From an uncultured Alphaproteobacteria bacterium (GTDB lineage: Bacteria; Pseudomonadota; Alphaproteobacteria; Rhodospirillales; Rhodospirillaceae), in NCBI GenBank assembly GCA_900079695.1, contig LT599022.1:1883245-1947244 (forward strand): a stretch of DNA of 64,000 nucleotides, given 5' to 3'. Shown one piece after another: positions 19,451 to 30,843 of the stretch (its first letter is position 1; every line of letters starts with the position of its first letter). Under the pieces are notes generated by a model, which saw nothing but the letters and a program-made list of their open reading frames with translations, had not been told where the DNA came from and ran no database searches. The translations under genes were made by a program, and so were the position numbers.

Positions 19451-20062
19451 TCAGTCTTCGCCGTCCGCTGCGTAGCGGCGCAGCAACGGCGTCTGCGCGA
19501 TGGCGAAGGCGAAGGTCAGCGGCATGATTCCGAACACCTTGAAATCCACCCACAGATCGGTGGAGACGCTGCGCCACACCGCCTCGTTGAGCGCCGCGAG
19601 AACGAGGAAGAACACCCCCCAGCGCCGCGTCAGAATCAGCCAGCCCGTCTCGGTGAGCGAGAACGCCGCGCCGAACACGTAACCGAGCAGCGGCTTGCCG
19701 AACGCCAGACCGCCCAGCAGAACGCCGCCGAACAGGGCGTTCACCAGGGTCGGCTTCATCTTGATGAAGGTGTCGTCCTTGAGCCACAGCGTCAGGCCGC
19801 CGAACACCAGCACCACGACGCCGGAAACCAGCGGCATCACCGGCACGCTGCGCTCCTTGACCAACGACACCGCGAGCGACACCGCGATCGCCGCCATGAA
19901 CGCCGCGGTGGCGACGAAGATCGGCTCCCCCAGCGCCATCAGCGCCGGGAACCACGCCTGCAGCCGCGCGCCCTCGGCATTGGCGAAGAAGAACACCGCG
20001 AGCGGCCCCAGCTCCAGCATCAGCTTGCCCAGCGATGCGCCCCTGACTTCGGTCTCCGCCAT
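19451..20062 (-). CDS. yciB: Inner-membrane septation protein A (YciB/IspZ family)
   Basis: A 203-residue membrane protein with about five hydrophobic segments beginning at [16 protein letters not shown]. The family block [17 protein letters not shown] and the late motif [20 protein letters not shown] identify it. YciB supports envelope synthesis and cell division in enterobacteria; the exact activity is not known. The ATG overlaps the csaA stop (ATGA), so the two are translationally coupled. Confidence 0.9.
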   Translation of the reverse strand: MAETEVRGASLGKLMLELGPLAVFFFANAEGARLQAWFPALMALGEPIFVATAAFMAAIAVSLAVSLVKERSVPVMPLVSGVVVLVFGGLTLWLKDDTFIKMKPTLVNALFGGVLLGGLAFGKPLLGYVFGAAFSLTETGWLILTRRWGVFFLVLAALNEAVWRSVSTDLWVDFKVFGIMPLTFAFAIAQTPLLRRYAADGED

Positions 20063-20397
20063 CAGAACATCTTCCCGCCGACCGGCACGTTGCGCTCCGG
20101 CGACAGCAGAACCACGTTCCCCTCCGCGTCCGGAACCCCGAGGATCAGACATTCGCTCTTGAAACCGCCGATCCGCTTGGGCGGAAAGTTCACCACCCCG
20201 AGCACCAGACGCCCCACCAGGCTTTCCGGCCGGTAATGGGCGGTGAGCTGCGCCGACGACGCCAGCTCGCCGATCTCCGGCCCGAAATCCACGGCGAGCG
20301 CGTAGGCCGGAACCCGCGCGCCGCCGTTCGGCTCGGCCCGCACCACCCGGCCGACGCGCACGTCGACCTTGGCAAACTCGTCGTAGGATATGGTCAT
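20062..20397 (-). CDS. csaA: tRNA-binding domain chaperone CsaA
   Basis: A 111-residue homodimeric OB-fold protein related to the C-terminal domain of methionyl-tRNA synthetase. The core is [22 protein letters not shown] and [24 protein letters not shown]. CsaA has been described as an export-related chaperone that can bind tRNA. Length matches the family exactly. It lies between proC and yciB in a minus-strand operon and shares a 4-base overlap with yciB. Confidence 0.88.
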   Translation of the reverse strand: MTISYDEFAKVDVRVGRVVRAEPNGGARVPAYALAVDFGPEIGELASSAQLTAHYRPESLVGRLVLGVVNFPPKRIGGFKSECLILGVPDAEGNVVLLSPERNVPVGGKMF

Positions 20398-20507
20398 CCG
20401 CCTGTCGCCTTCGCATTGCGGGGCCGCCGCCCCGAGTGTCGTATCCGCCTCCCCGCAAATCTGTTTCCCTCTCCGAGGAAAAACAAGGATCGGGGACGAA
20501 ACGCCGT

Positions 20508-21335
20508 CTACCCCGCGAGTTCGCGCGAACGGTCGGAAGCGGCCTTGAGCGCGGCTTCGAGCAGCGGCGGGAAGCCGGTCCGTTCGTCCATCAGCACCGC
20601 GAGCGCGGCGGCGGTGGTGCCGCCTGGACTGGTGACGTTGACGCGCAGGGTCTCGGCGGTTTCCGGGCTCTGGCGGAGCAACTCCCCGGACCCGAAAACG
20701 GTGGCGCGCGCGAGCCGCATCGCGGTTTCGGCGTCGAGTCCGAGGGCCGCGCCCGCGCGCGCCATCGCCTCGACGAGATGGAAGACGTAAGCCGGGCCGG
20801 AGCCCGACAGGGCGGTGACCGCATGCAGCGCGTCCTCGTCGGCGACCCACACGGTTTCGCCTACCGCGCGCAGCAGGGTTTCGCCGAGGCTCTTCTGCGC
20901 GGCCGACACCCGGGGGTTGGCGTAAAGCCCGGAGATGCCGCGGCCGACCGCCGCCGGGGTGTTGGGCATCACCCGCAGCACCGGCGCGGTTTCGCCGAAC
21001 GCGGCGGTGAAAACCGAAACCGGCTTGCCGGCGACGATCGAAAGGATCAGCGGCATGCGCGGCAATCCGGCGAGGCGCGCCGCGATCGCGGGCAGGGCGG
21101 CGGCGAGCCCCTGGGGCTTGACCGCGATCAGCACCGCGTCGGGAACGAACTCCGCGGGCACGGCGGCGGGCTCGGCGACCGCGGCGACCCCTTGCGCCTG
21201 CCAGGCCTCGCGGGTCGGCGGGTGGGAGTCGACGACGCACACCGCCGACTTCGGCCAGCCGTCGCGCAGCCAGCCCGCCAGCAGGGCGCCGCCCATCTTG
21301 CCGCAGCCGACGAGCAGAAGGTTGGATTGAGACAT
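20508..21335 (-). CDS. proC: Pyrroline-5-carboxylate reductase
   Basis: A 275-residue NADPH-dependent enzyme that completes proline synthesis. The N-terminal Rossmann motif is [23 protein letters not shown] is the central family block, and [19 protein letters not shown] with [11 protein letters not shown] is the C-terminal substrate/dimer signature. The start [10 protein letters not shown] is family-typical; an in-frame extension to 21377 is not needed. It follows the YbjN-like gene by 69 bases. Confidence 0.95.
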   Translation of the reverse strand: MSQSNLLLVGCGKMGGALLAGWLRDGWPKSAVCVVDSHPPTREAWQAQGVAAVAEPAAVPAEFVPDAVLIAVKPQGLAAALPAIAARLAGLPRMPLILSIVAGKPVSVFTAAFGETAPVLRVMPNTPAAVGRGISGLYANPRVSAAQKSLGETLLRAVGETVWVADEDALHAVTALSGSGPAYVFHLVEAMARAGAALGLDAETAMRLARATVFGSGELLRQSPETAETLRVNVTSPGGTTAAALAVLMDERTGFPPLLEAALKAASDRSRELAG

Positions 21336-21404
21336 GGCGGATCGCTCCCGTGGATCAAAAAACCGAGCCACAGGCATAGCAGCTTGAAGCCCGCCCGGTA
21401 AAGG

Positions 21405-21908
21405 TCAGGCCTCGCCGACGGTGTCGAGCATCGCCGCCTCGACCGCCTCGGCGGCCGACTTGCCGCCCCAGATCACGTATTGGAAGGCGGGGTAGAAGCG
21501 CTCGCACTCGCTGATCGCGACGTCGATCAGGGATTCCAGACGCTCGGCGGACAGCGACAGCTCCGGCCCGAGCAGCAGCGAATAGCGGAACATCGGCAGC
21601 CCTTCCTCCGCCCACAGGGCGAAATGGCCGATCCACAGCTTCTCGTTCGCCACCGCGAGCAGTTCGCTCACCGCGACGCGGCGGTTCTCGGGCACACGCA
21701 TGTCGAGCGCGCAGGAGATGTGCAGGGTCTCGAGTTCCGGCGCGAGGGCGAAGAACACGCCGTAATCGCACCAGCGGCCGGGCACCTCCACCGCAAGCTC
21801 ATCGTCGCCGCGACGCTCGAAGGTCCAGTCGCGGGCGCTGATCACCTGTTCGAGCAATTCGAGGGGATGGAGGGTTTCGACGTCGAATTCGGAATCCGAG
21901 GTCTGCAT
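21405..21908 (-). CDS. YbjN-domain protein
   Basis: A 167-residue protein with a YbjN domain (HPLELLEQVISARDWTFERRG; VSELLAVANEKLWIGHFALW). In E. coli YbjN influences motility and stress responses; the fold resembles type III secretion chaperones, but the molecular role is unknown. A GGAGG lies six bases upstream of the chosen ATG (MQTSDSEFDV). It leads the proC-csaA-yciB operon, a neighbourhood with proC that recurs in alphaproteobacteria. Confidence 0.85.
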   Translation of the reverse strand: MQTSDSEFDVETLHPLELLEQVISARDWTFERRGDDELAVEVPGRWCDYGVFFALAPELETLHISCALDMRVPENRRVAVSELLAVANEKLWIGHFALWAEEGLPMFRYSLLLGPELSLSAERLESLIDVAISECERFYPAFQYVIWGGKSAAEAVEAAMLDTVGEA

Positions 21909-22252
21909 GGGGAACCTCCGCAACAACTCGGCCAGGGCGTCGGCCCCGGCCACGAACCGGACCGTTTGCACCGGAAATGCCGCCGGCGTCAACGCGATTC
22001 TCTTCGGCGAGGGCCGTCCGCATGCGGCGCGGCCGCGCCAGACCGAAGGTATCGGGGCTCGCCACCCCGACGACCACAATATTTAGCCTGCCAAACCGAT
22101 TTTCGCAATGCAAGGGCGGTGCGATGACGATGCGATGACGGAATTTGCCGCCCGACTCGCCACGGCCTTGGATTTACGGTTGGATTGCCGGAACGGCATC
22201 CCTACCTCCAGTATCGGTGCGCGTTCACGGTCCAATCGGGAGAGGTGACAGG

Positions 22253-23332
22253 GTGGGCGATTCGGCCATCACCGGACAACGCATCGACAGCATGGACGGA
22301 CTGCGCTTCCTGATGTGCGTGGGCATCGCCGACCTGCACCTCGCGGGCTACTTCTGGAGCACCCCGGGGGCGGAGACCTACGCCGACCGCTTCCGCTACT
22401 TCACCGACGTGTTCTTCATCATCTCGGGGTTCTTCCTCGCCCGCAGCAACCGCGCGAGCCGCCTCGCGATCGACGATTATCCGCGCTTCATCCTGCTGCG
22501 CTGGGCGCGGATCTACCCGCTCTACGCCCTGACCCTGGGGTTCTACGTGACGATCGCGGCGGCGGCCGCGGCGGGCGCGATCACCCCGAGCAACCCCGAG
22601 CGCTACGATCTCTCGCAATTGTGGTCGCACCTGCTGCTGATGCAGAGCTGGGGCGGCCAGGAGAGTCTGATCTTCAATTATCCGGCGTGGTCGCTGAGCG
22701 CGCTTTGGCTGTTCGCGCTGCTGTTCCCCGCGGCGTTCCCGCTGATGCGCCGCCCCTGGCTGCTGGCGGGGCTGACCCTGGCGGCCCTGTTCGCCACCGC
22801 CGCGACCGGCCGTGCGGCATGCGGCTTGCCGGTGACCGACCTGCAGCAATGCGGCCTCGGCGTGCTGCACGGACTGTCGCCGTTCCTGTTCGGGATCTGG
22901 CTGGCCGCGCTCGGGATCTTCCGCCTGCCGCGGCTGGTGGTGGTGGCCGGACTGCTGGTCTGCACCTGGCTGCTGTTCGGCGCGCCGTGGGTGTTCGAGG
23001 GGGTGCCGCGACGGTTCGCGGTGGCGGCGTTCGTGTTCTTCTTCCTCGCCGCCGACTACGCCGGCGTGCGCACGCCGCTCGGCGCGCCGCTGCTGCGGCG
23101 GCAGGGCAAATACGCGTTCGGCCTCTACCTGCTGCACGCGATCGTCGCGACGGTGTTCCTGCGCGCCTTCGCCGACGCGTACCTCGACCTCGAACGCCTC
23201 GGCGACGCCGCCAAGCTCGGGCTGCTGACGACGGCGCTGGCGCTCAGCTACGGGCTGGCGGTGGCGGTCTACTGGGGGTTCGAAATGCCGGTGTTCCGCT
23301 ACTTCCGCGACCGGCGCTGGCGCGCGGCCTGA
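22253..23332 (+). CDS. Acyltransferase 3 family membrane protein
   Basis: A 359-residue protein of the acyltransferase 3 (OafA/NodX) family, multi-pass enzymes that acylate surface sugars or lipids. DGLRFLMCVGIADLHLAGYF is the N-terminal block with the family histidine in DLHL, and RWARIYPLYAL is the usual R-x10-H-like region. About ten membrane segments follow. GTG was chosen as start because GAGAGG precedes it and the next residues lead into the family motif; an ATG (MDGLRFL) 13 codons on is possible. No glycan operon is adjacent, so the substrate is unknown. Confidence 0.78.
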   Translation: MGDSAITGQRIDSMDGLRFLMCVGIADLHLAGYFWSTPGAETYADRFRYFTDVFFIISGFFLARSNRASRLAIDDYPRFILLRWARIYPLYALTLGFYVTIAAAAAAGAITPSNPERYDLSQLWSHLLLMQSWGGQESLIFNYPAWSLSALWLFALLFPAAFPLMRRPWLLAGLTLAALFATAATGRAACGLPVTDLQQCGLGVLHGLSPFLFGIWLAALGIFRLPRLVVVAGLLVCTWLLFGAPWVFEGVPRRFAVAAFVFFFLAADYAGVRTPLGAPLLRRQGKYAFGLYLLHAIVATVFLRAFADAYLDLERLGDAAKLGLLTTALALSYGLAVAVYWGFEMPVFRYFRDRRWRAA

Positions 23333-23333
23333 C

Positions 23334-23621
23334 TCAGGAGTCGGCCTTCGGCGGCGTTTTGGTCTTCGGCTTGGGTTCGAGCTCGGCGAGCTTGGCCTCC
23401 AGCGCGGCGACCCGCTGGGCGAGGGCTTCCTGCTCCTCGCGGGCGAGAGCCGCCATCTGCCGCACCGTTTCGAACTCCTCGCGCGGCACCATATCGAGTT
23501 CGGACAGCACGCGTTCGATGCGCGACTTGACCATCGTCTCCACCTCGCCGCGCAGGCCTCCGAGCGCGGTAGCGGCATCGTTGGCAAGACGGGTGACGTC
23601 GTCGATCAGACGGGACGGCAT
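23334..23621 (-). CDS. ubiK: Ubiquinone biosynthesis accessory factor UbiK (BMFP family)
   Basis: A 95-residue protein with a long coiled coil (about residues 45-80, REEFETVRQMAALAREEQEAL and AQRVAALEAKLAELE). UbiK forms a complex with UbiJ that helps aerobic ubiquinone synthesis and binds lipids. GGAGGA lies upstream of the ATG. It converges with the acyltransferase gene, with one base between stops, and is divergent from hldD. Confidence 0.82.
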   Translation of the reverse strand: MPSRLIDDVTRLANDAATALGGLRGEVETMVKSRIERVLSELDMVPREEFETVRQMAALAREEQEALAQRVAALEAKLAELEPKPKTKTPPKADS

Positions 23622-23767
23622 GGGCGGTTTCCTCCGGCGGCGCGAGCGGCGGCGCGTAATCCATAGCGCCGCCTTCCGTCAGTCATTATGATGGCGACGA
23701 CCGGCCGTGTCCATACGGGGGCCGGACAAGTTTCGGATTCGCATCAAGGTTTCGGGGAGGGTGGCCC

Positions 23768-24754
23768 ATGTACGTCGTCACCGGCGGCGCCGGATTCATC
23801 GGTTCCAACATCGTCGCCGCGCTGGAGCGGCGCGGCGCGCGCGACATCGTCGTCGTCGACCGCCTGCGCTCGGGCAACAAATGGCGCAACGTCTCGAAGC
23901 GCGGCCTCGCCGACATCGTCCACCCCGACCGGGTGCTGGAATTCCTCGAAACCCACGTGCGGAAGGTCGAGGCGGTGATCCACATGGGCGCGATCTCCTC
24001 GACCACCGAAACCGACGCCGACAAGATTCTCGCCAACAACTTCAGCCTCACCCTCGCGCTGTGGAAGTGGTGCACGGCGCGGGAGAAGCGCTTCATCTAC
24101 GCCTCCTCCGCCGCCACCTACGGCGACGGCGGCCAGGGCTTCGCCGACGAATTCAGCGAGGCGGCGCTGGCCCGGCTGCGGCCGATGAACCCCTACGGCT
24201 GGTCGAAGCACCTGTTCGACCGCCGCGTCGCCGCCAAGGTCGCGGCCGGGCTCGCCACGCCGCCGCAGTGGGCGGGGCTGAAGTTCTTCAACGTCTACGG
24301 CCCCAACGAATATCACAAGGGCGGCCAGCAGAGCGTGATCGCGCAGGTCTACCCGCGCGCCGCGGCCGACGCCCACTGCCTGCTGTTCAAATCCCACAAC
24401 CCCGACTACCAGGACGGCGGCCAGCTCCGCGATTTCGTCTGGGTCGGCGACTGCGCGGCGGTGGTGATGTGGTTGCTCGACAACCCCGGCGTCAGCGGCC
24501 TGTTCAACCTCGGCACCGGTCAGGCGCGCTCGTTCGTCGACCTCGCCTCGGCGGTCTACAAGGCGCTCGGCAAGACCCCGAAGATCAAGTTCGTCGACAC
24601 GCCGGTGGAAATCCGCGACCGCTACCAATATTTCACCCAGGCGGACATGCGCTCGCTGCGCGCCGCGGGCTACGACAAGCCGTTCACCTCGCTCGAAAGC
24701 GGGATCCGGCAATACGTCGTCGAATACCTCCATACCGACGACCCCTACGTCTGA
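23768..24754 (+). CDS. hldD: ADP-L-glycero-D-manno-heptose 6-epimerase
   Basis: A 328-residue extended SDR that epimerises ADP-heptose for the inner core of lipopolysaccharide. The NADP site is TGGAGFIGSN; the catalytic set is S in YASSAATYG and Y/K in YGWSKHLFD. The HldD-specific blocks SGNKWRN and KFFNVYGPNEYHKGGQ are present. GGGAGG precedes the ATG. It heads a tightly packed plus-strand series running to ychF. Confidence 0.93.
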   Translation: MYVVTGGAGFIGSNIVAALERRGARDIVVVDRLRSGNKWRNVSKRGLADIVHPDRVLEFLETHVRKVEAVIHMGAISSTTETDADKILANNFSLTLALWKWCTAREKRFIYASSAATYGDGGQGFADEFSEAALARLRPMNPYGWSKHLFDRRVAAKVAAGLATPPQWAGLKFFNVYGPNEYHKGGQQSVIAQVYPRAAADAHCLLFKSHNPDYQDGGQLRDFVWVGDCAAVVMWLLDNPGVSGLFNLGTGQARSFVDLASAVYKALGKTPKIKFVDTPVEIRDRYQYFTQADMRSLRAAGYDKPFTSLESGIRQYVVEYLHTDDPYV

Positions 24755-24760
24755 GAAGCG

Positions 24761-25567
24761 ATGACCAATCCCCTGACCTTTCCCGCGATCGACCCGGTGG
24801 CGTTCGCCATCGGGCCGTTCGCGATCCGCTGGTACGCGCTCGCCTACATCGTCGGCCTCGTGGGCGGCTGGCAGATCGCCGCCCGCCTCGCGCGGCGCGG
24901 CACCGGCGGCATCCGGCCGATCGACGTCGACGACTTCCTCGCCTGGGCGACGCTCGGCGTGGTGCTCGGCGGGCGGCTCGGTTACGTGCTGTTCTACAAC
25001 CCCGCCTACTACGCCGCGCATCCGGTCGAAGCACTGATGGTGTGGCACGGCGGCATGTCGTTCCACGGCGGCTTCCTCGGCGTCGTCGTCGCGGTGCTGC
25101 TCTACTGCCGCAACCGCGGCCTGCCGCCGTTCGCGCTCGGCGACATCCTCGTCACCGTCGCGCCGATCGGCCTGTTCTTCGGCAGGCTCGCCAACTTCGT
25201 CAACGGCGAGCTGTTCGGCCGCATCGCTCCCGACGCGCCGTTCGCGATGGTGTTCCCCAACGGCGGGCCGCTGCCGCGCCACCCGAGCCAGCTCTATCAG
25301 GCGGGGATGGAGGGGATCGTCCTGTTCGTGGTGATGATGGCGGCGTGGCGATTGGGCGGCGGGCGGCGTCCGGGGTTCCAGTTCGGTCTGTTCCTGATCG
25401 GCTACGGCTGCGCCCGCATCGTCGGCGAACTGTTCCGCCAGCCCGACCCGCAGATCGGCTTCCTCTGGGGCGGCATCACCATGGGCATGCTGCTGTCGTT
25501 GCCGATGGTGCTGCTCGGCGCGGCGCTCGCCGCCCGCGCCCTGCGGCGGCCGCCGGCCGATGCCTGA
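24761..25567 (+). CDS. lgt: Prolipoprotein diacylglyceryl transferase
   Basis: A 268-residue inner-membrane enzyme that attaches diacylglycerol to the lipobox cysteine, the first step in lipoprotein maturation. [16 protein letters not shown] and the Lgt signature [14 protein letters not shown] with the essential arginines are present, as is [10 protein letters not shown]. The gene starts six bases after hldD and its end overlaps the next gene by eight bases. Several lipoproteins in this window are substrates by sequence. Confidence 0.96.
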   Translation: MTNPLTFPAIDPVAFAIGPFAIRWYALAYIVGLVGGWQIAARLARRGTGGIRPIDVDDFLAWATLGVVLGGRLGYVLFYNPAYYAAHPVEALMVWHGGMSFHGGFLGVVVAVLLYCRNRGLPPFALGDILVTVAPIGLFFGRLANFVNGELFGRIAPDAPFAMVFPNGGPLPRHPSQLYQAGMEGIVLFVVMMAAWRLGGGRRPGFQFGLFLIGYGCARIVGELFRQPDPQIGFLWGGITMGMLLSLPMVLLGAALAARALRRPPADA

Positions 25568-26624
25568 TCTCGCCCCGGCCCTCTGCGCACGCATCGCCGC
25601 CGAGGGACCGCTGCCGCTCGAAACGGTGATGGCGGAAGCGGTCGCGGCCTACTACGCCGAGGGTCGCGCCTTCGGCCGGGCGGGCGATTTCGTCACCGCG
25701 CCGGAGATCTCCCAGGTGTTCGGCGAACTCGTCGGCGTCTGGATGGCGCTGCGCTGGATCGCCGCGGGGCGGCCGCCGCGCGTGGTTCTCTGCGAATGCG
25801 GCCCCGGCCGCGGCACGCTGATCGCCGATCTGCTGCGCGCGGCACAGAGCGTGCCGGGATTCGCCGACGCGATCGAACTGCATCTCGTCGAAACCAGTGC
25901 CGCGTTGCGCGCCACGCAGAAGACGGCGCTCGGCGGTTTTCCCGCCCGCTGGCACGACGACTTCGCGGCGCTGCCGACCGACGCGCCGCTGCTGCTCGTC
26001 GCCAACGAGTTCCTCGACGCCTTGCCGGTGCGCCAAATGGTGCGGCGCGGCGCGACCTGGCGCGCGGTGCGCGTCGGCCTCGCGGAGGACGGACTCGGGT
26101 TCGTCGACGGCCCGGAGACGCTGCCGCCGCCCGACCTCGTCGCGGCGTTGCCGCCGCCCGCAGAGGGCGACGTGATCGAACACCGCCCCGCCGCCGAGGC
26201 CTTCGCCCGCGATCTCGGCCACCGCCTCGCGGCGCAGGGCGGCGCGGCGCTGCTGTTCGACTACGGCCCGGCGGAAAGCGGCTACGGCGACAGCCTCCAG
26301 GCGGTGCGCCGCCACGCCTGCGTGCCGCTGCTCGAAACCCCGGGCGCGGCCGATCTTTCCGCCCACGTCGATTTCGCCCGCGTCGCGGCGGCGGCGCGCC
26401 CCGCCGCCGCCTTCGGACCCGCGCCGCAGGGGCGCTGGCTGGTGGCGATGGGCCTGCGCGAGCGCACCGCCCAACTCGCCGCCAACGCCACCCCGGAACA
26501 GGCGCGCGCGCTCGCCTCGGGCGCGGCGCGGCTGTGCGAGGCCCCGGCGATGGGCCGCCTGTTCAAGGCCCTGGCGCTGCTGCCGCCCGGCGCGGATGCG
26601 CCGGAGGGCTTTGGAAAATCTTGA
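25560..26624 (+). CDS. MidA/NDUFAF7-family SAM-dependent methyltransferase
   Basis: A 354-residue class I methyltransferase of the DUF185 family. [19 protein letters not shown] is the SAM-binding GxGxG region, [17 protein letters not shown] the N-terminal family block, and [15 protein letters not shown] the motif IV region. Mitochondrial NDUFAF7 methylates an arginine of complex I subunit NDUFS2; bacterial homologues are thought to do the same to NuoD-like proteins, which is an inference here. It overlaps lgt by eight bases. Confidence 0.88.
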   Translation: MPDLAPALCARIAAEGPLPLETVMAEAVAAYYAEGRAFGRAGDFVTAPEISQVFGELVGVWMALRWIAAGRPPRVVLCECGPGRGTLIADLLRAAQSVPGFADAIELHLVETSAALRATQKTALGGFPARWHDDFAALPTDAPLLLVANEFLDALPVRQMVRRGATWRAVRVGLAEDGLGFVDGPETLPPPDLVAALPPPAEGDVIEHRPAAEAFARDLGHRLAAQGGAALLFDYGPAESGYGDSLQAVRRHACVPLLETPGAADLSAHVDFARVAAAARPAAAFGPAPQGRWLVAMGLRERTAQLAANATPEQARALASGAARLCEAPAMGRLFKALALLPPGADAPEGFGKS

Positions 26625-26717
26625 ACCCGACGCCAAATTCGATACTCTCGGGAGCCGGGGGAAGGTCCTGGGTTGATCCACCATCGGATCGCTGCACGCT
26701 ATGATGGAGTCGAGACG

Positions 26718-27485
26718 ATGATTACGGTCTCCGCGTTGAACGACGTCGCCCGGGTGCGGCACGCCTTCTTTACCCGGAACGGCGGCGTTTCGACCGGGCT
26801 CTATGCATCCCTCAACTGCGGCTACGGCTCCGGCGACGCGCCGGAGAACGTCACCCGCAACCGGGCTCTGGCGATGGAGACGATGGAACAACCCGCCTCC
26901 GCGCTGGTGACCGTCAGCCAGCAACACACCGCCGAGGTCGTCACCGTGCGCACCGCGTGGGAGCCCGCCGCCGGACCGGTCGCCGACGCGATGGTGACCG
27001 ACGTGCCCGGCATCGCTCTCGGAATCCTCACCGCCGACTGCGTGCCGGTGCTGTTCGCCGATGCCGAAAAGCCGATCATCGGCGCCGCCCACGCGGGCTG
27101 GAAGGGTGCGCTCGGCGGCGTGCTGGAGGCGACGGTGCGGGCGATGATCGCCCTCGGCGCGGAACCCGCGCGGATCACCGCCGCGGTCGGGCCGTCGATC
27201 TCGCAGCGCTCCTACGAGGTGGGGCCGGAGTTTCCCCGCCCGTTCGCCGACGAGGACGCCGAGAACGAGCAGTTCTTCGCGCCGTCGCGTCGCGACGGAC
27301 ACTTCATGTTCGACCTGCCCGCCTACGTCGCGCGCAAGCTCGCGCGCCAGGGCATCACCGAGGTGATCCGCACGCCGTGCGACACCTGCCGCGAGTCGGA
27401 CCGTTTCTTCAGCTATCGCCGCGCGGTGCAGTCGGGCGAGCCCGACTACGGGCGCTGTCTGTCGGCGATCGTCCTCGAACGATGA
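26718..27485 (+). CDS. pgeF: Peptidoglycan editing factor PgeF (laccase-domain, YfiH family)
   Basis: A 255-residue protein of the DUF152 family. The Zn/Cu-binding residues are seen in VSQQHTAEV, LTADCVPVLF and GAAHAGWKGALGG. E. coli PgeF removes misincorporated serine-type muropeptide precursors; older labels are polyphenol oxidase or laccase-like. The ATG at 26718 with GGAG eight bases upstream was preferred over a TTG 15 codons earlier. It overlaps the next gene by four bases. Confidence 0.88.
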   Translation: MITVSALNDVARVRHAFFTRNGGVSTGLYASLNCGYGSGDAPENVTRNRALAMETMEQPASALVTVSQQHTAEVVTVRTAWEPAAGPVADAMVTDVPGIALGILTADCVPVLFADAEKPIIGAAHAGWKGALGGVLEATVRAMIALGAEPARITAAVGPSISQRSYEVGPEFPRPFADEDAENEQFFAPSRRDGHFMFDLPAYVARKLARQGITEVIRTPCDTCRESDRFFSYRRAVQSGEPDYGRCLSAIVLER

Positions 27486-28408
27486 GGTTCGCTCGGCTCG
27501 GCGTCCTCGCGGCCGCGGCGCTGGTCGCCGCGTGCGAGACTCCGCGTCCGTTCGGCCGCGACGTGACCGGCGAGCCCGAGGTCGGCCTGCCGCAGACCTC
27601 CGCCGAAGTGCTGTGCATTTCCGCGTTTCCGGCGCTGTCGCCGGAAATGGCGGCCGCGTTGCGCGGCGCGCTCGCCGACGAGCTGGTGCGGCGCGAGATT
27701 CTCGCCGCGCCCGCCGACCCCTGCCCCGCCGCCGCACCTCAGATTCTCGCCTGGCTGGCGGCGCCGCCCGAGAACGGCGTCGCGCCGCTGATGATCAGCC
27801 GCCCGCCGCGCGACGGCAGGGCGATGCCGCCGATCATGGTCGCCCTGCCGCTCGACGCGCCGGAAGCCGCGCCGCGTTGGGCCCTCACCCTCGCCGACCG
27901 CCTCGGCTACCGGCCGCCGCGCGTGCCGTCGACGGTTTCGCCGCTCGAAACCTTGATGGGCCGCGCCCCCGCGCGCGGCGGCCTGCCGCCGCCCGCCGAC
28001 GCGCCGAAGCCGCAGATGGAAAAGGTGTTCGTGGACCTCGTCGACGGCGCCGGCAGCGACGGCAACACCCTTCTGCGATTCGCGATGATCGGCCACCTGC
28101 GGCGCGCCGGGATGCAGCCGGTGGTGAAGGCGGAAGACGGCGCACCCTGGGCGGTCAAGGGCACGGTCGACGTCGGCCCCGCCAGGACGATCGGCACCGC
28201 CGAAGTGCGCCGGATCGCGATCGTCTGGACGGTCAAGGACGCCGACGGCCGGACGCTCGGCACCTTCGAACAGGGCAACACCGTGCCCGCCGCCGCCCTC
28301 GCCCGCGCCTGGGGAGCGGCGGCCGAAGCGATCGCCGCCGCCGCCGCCCCCGGCATCGCCGCCACCATCGACAAGGCCCGCGCCGCGCGCGACGCCGGAA
28401 CCCGGTGA
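27482..28408 (+). CDS. Hypothetical lipoprotein following pgeF
   Basis: A 308-residue lipoprotein: signal MRFARLGVLAAAALVAAC with lipobox VAAC at residues 15-18. The rest is a soluble domain with VLCISAFPALSPEMAAALRGAL and, after a proline-rich linker, MEKVFVDLVDGAGSDGNTLL and GTFEQGNTVPAAAL. I do not recognise the family. It overlaps pgeF by four bases (ATGA), so it is co-translated, and precedes prs by about 100 bases. Envelope location is inferred from the lipobox. Confidence 0.75.
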   Translation: MRFARLGVLAAAALVAACETPRPFGRDVTGEPEVGLPQTSAEVLCISAFPALSPEMAAALRGALADELVRREILAAPADPCPAAAPQILAWLAAPPENGVAPLMISRPPRDGRAMPPIMVALPLDAPEAAPRWALTLADRLGYRPPRVPSTVSPLETLMGRAPARGGLPPPADAPKPQMEKVFVDLVDGAGSDGNTLLRFAMIGHLRRAGMQPVVKAEDGAPWAVKGTVDVGPARTIGTAEVRRIAIVWTVKDADGRTLGTFEQGNTVPAAALARAWGAAAEAIAAAAAPGIAATIDKARAARDAGTR

Positions 28409-28510
28409 ACGCGGGTTTACAACCCCGCCCCGCGCTGCTAGAAATCCCGCGTTTTCCCTACCCGTTTCGCGCATCGGGGCCGCGCCCGCCCGCCTAGGAG
28501 AACCGCCGGC

Positions 28511-29443
<933 letters not shown>

Positions 29444-29561
29444 CCGGCGGGCGGAAAAAGCGTAAACACCCCACTTCGCCGCCCGTCCCCGATGGGCGGC
29501 ATCGGGCGTCGGCACCCCTGGAGGCCGCCGCCAACCATGACGACCAAGGAGTAGACCAGTC

Positions 29562-30182
29562 ATGAAATCCACGACTTTGACCGCTGCGAAGCGGGAACGG
29601 GCCGGTAAGGGGGCAGCTCGTGCGGTGCGGAACCAGGGTTTGGTTCCGGGCGTCATCTATGGTGACAAGCAGCCGCCGGTGCTCTTCTCGATCGACCCGC
29701 GCCAGCTGCTCGCCCAGATGGCCCGCCCCGGCTTCTGGACCCACCAGTTCGAAATCGATGTCGACGGCGAAAAGACCCTGACGATGTGCCAGGACCTCCA
29801 GGTGCATCCGGTCTCCGACCGTCCGATCCACGTCGACTTCCTGCGCATTACCGCCGACTCGACCGTCGAAGTCGACGTGCCGGTGAAGTTCGTCAACGAA
29901 GAGCGCTCCCCGGGCATCAAGCGCGGCGGCGTGCTCAACGTCGTCCGTCACGAGATCGAGGTGGTCTGCAAGGCCGATGCGATCCCGGAAGTGCTGATCG
30001 CCGACCTGACCGGCCTCGACGTCGGCGACTCGCTGCACATCTCGGCGATCGCCCTGCCGAACGGCGTGAAGCCGACCATCGACCGCGACTTCACCGTCGC
30101 CACGATCGTCGCGCCGAGCGGCCTCAAGAGCGAGGAAGCCGCGACCGCCGAGACCACCGAGACGACGGAAGCCAAGGCGTAA
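29562..30182 (+). CDS. rplY: 50S ribosomal protein L25/general stress protein Ctc
   Basis: A 206-residue two-domain L25 (TL5/Ctc type). The N-terminal 5S rRNA-binding domain includes REKAGK-like [17 protein letters not shown] and VPGVIYG; the C-terminal beta domain has [22 protein letters not shown] Glu/Thr-rich tail closes the protein. AAGGAG lies upstream of the ATG. The gene is 118 bases after prs, and its leader shows a small hairpin (CCCGATGGGCGGCATCGGG). Confidence 0.95.
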   Translation: MKSTTLTAAKRERAGKGAARAVRNQGLVPGVIYGDKQPPVLFSIDPRQLLAQMARPGFWTHQFEIDVDGEKTLTMCQDLQVHPVSDRPIHVDFLRITADSTVEVDVPVKFVNEERSPGIKRGGVLNVVRHEIEVVCKADAIPEVLIADLTGLDVGDSLHISAIALPNGVKPTIDRDFTVATIVAPSGLKSEEAATAETTETTEAKA

Positions 30183-30216
30183 TCCGCCTCTTGCCGGGAG
30201 CGGAACGGACGACGCG

Positions 30217-30843
30217 ATGCGACTGATCGTCGGACTGGGCAACCCCGGAGCGGACTACGCCCGCAACCGGCACAACATTGGATTCATGGCGGTGGACGCG
30301 ATCGCCCGCCGCCATGGGATCTCCGTCTGGAAGGCCCGCAACCAGGGCCTCGCCGCCGAGGGCGAGATCGCGGGCGAGCGGGTGATGCTGCTCAAGCCGC
30401 AGACCTACATGAACAAATCGGGCGCGTGCGTCGGCCCGACCGCGCGCTTCTTCAAGATTCCCCCCGAGCACGTGATCGTCTTCCACGACGAACTCGACCT
30501 CGCCCCCGGCAAACTGCGGGTCAAGAAGGGCGGCGGCGCCGCCGGCCACAACGGCCTCCGCAGCCTTGCCGAGCTCTTCTCCAACGACACCCGGCGGGTG
30601 CGCCTCGGCATCGGCCACCCGGGCGACAAGGACCGCGTGCAGGGCCACGTGCTGTCGGACTTCGCCAAGGTCGAACAGGCCTGGCTGGAACCGCTGCTCG
30701 ACGCGGTCGCCGAAGCCGCGCCGCTGCTGGTGACGGGCGACGACGCCGGATTCGCCACCCGGGTGGCGCTGCTCACCCAGCCGCCGAAGCCGAAGAAACC
30801 CAAACCGGGCGCGCCCGCCCGCAACTCCGAGGGAGACGCCTGA
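30217..30843 (+). CDS. pth: Peptidyl-tRNA hydrolase
   Basis: A 208-residue enzyme that frees tRNA from stalled peptidyl-tRNA. [21 protein letters not shown] holds the active-site histidine and asparagine, with [12 protein letters not shown] and HDELDL further on, and [12 protein letters not shown] completing the signature. The C-terminus carries a 25-residue Pro/Lys tail. The stop overlaps the ychF start (TGATG), giving translational coupling. Confidence 0.96.
   Translation: MRLIVGLGNPGADYARNRHNIGFMAVDAIARRHGISVWKARNQGLAAEGEIAGERVMLLKPQTYMNKSGACVGPTARFFKIPPEHVIVFHDELDLAPGKLRVKKGGGAAGHNGLRSLAELFSNDTRRVRLGIGHPGDKDRVQGHVLSDFAKVEQAWLEPLLDAVAEAAPLLVTGDDAGFATRVALLTQPPKPKKPKPGAPARNSEGDA

Noticed and set aside
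24684-25034. Arginine-rich minus-strand frames antisense to lgt and other genes
   Set aside because: Shadows of GC-rich coding on the opposite strand, without start context or family likeness.
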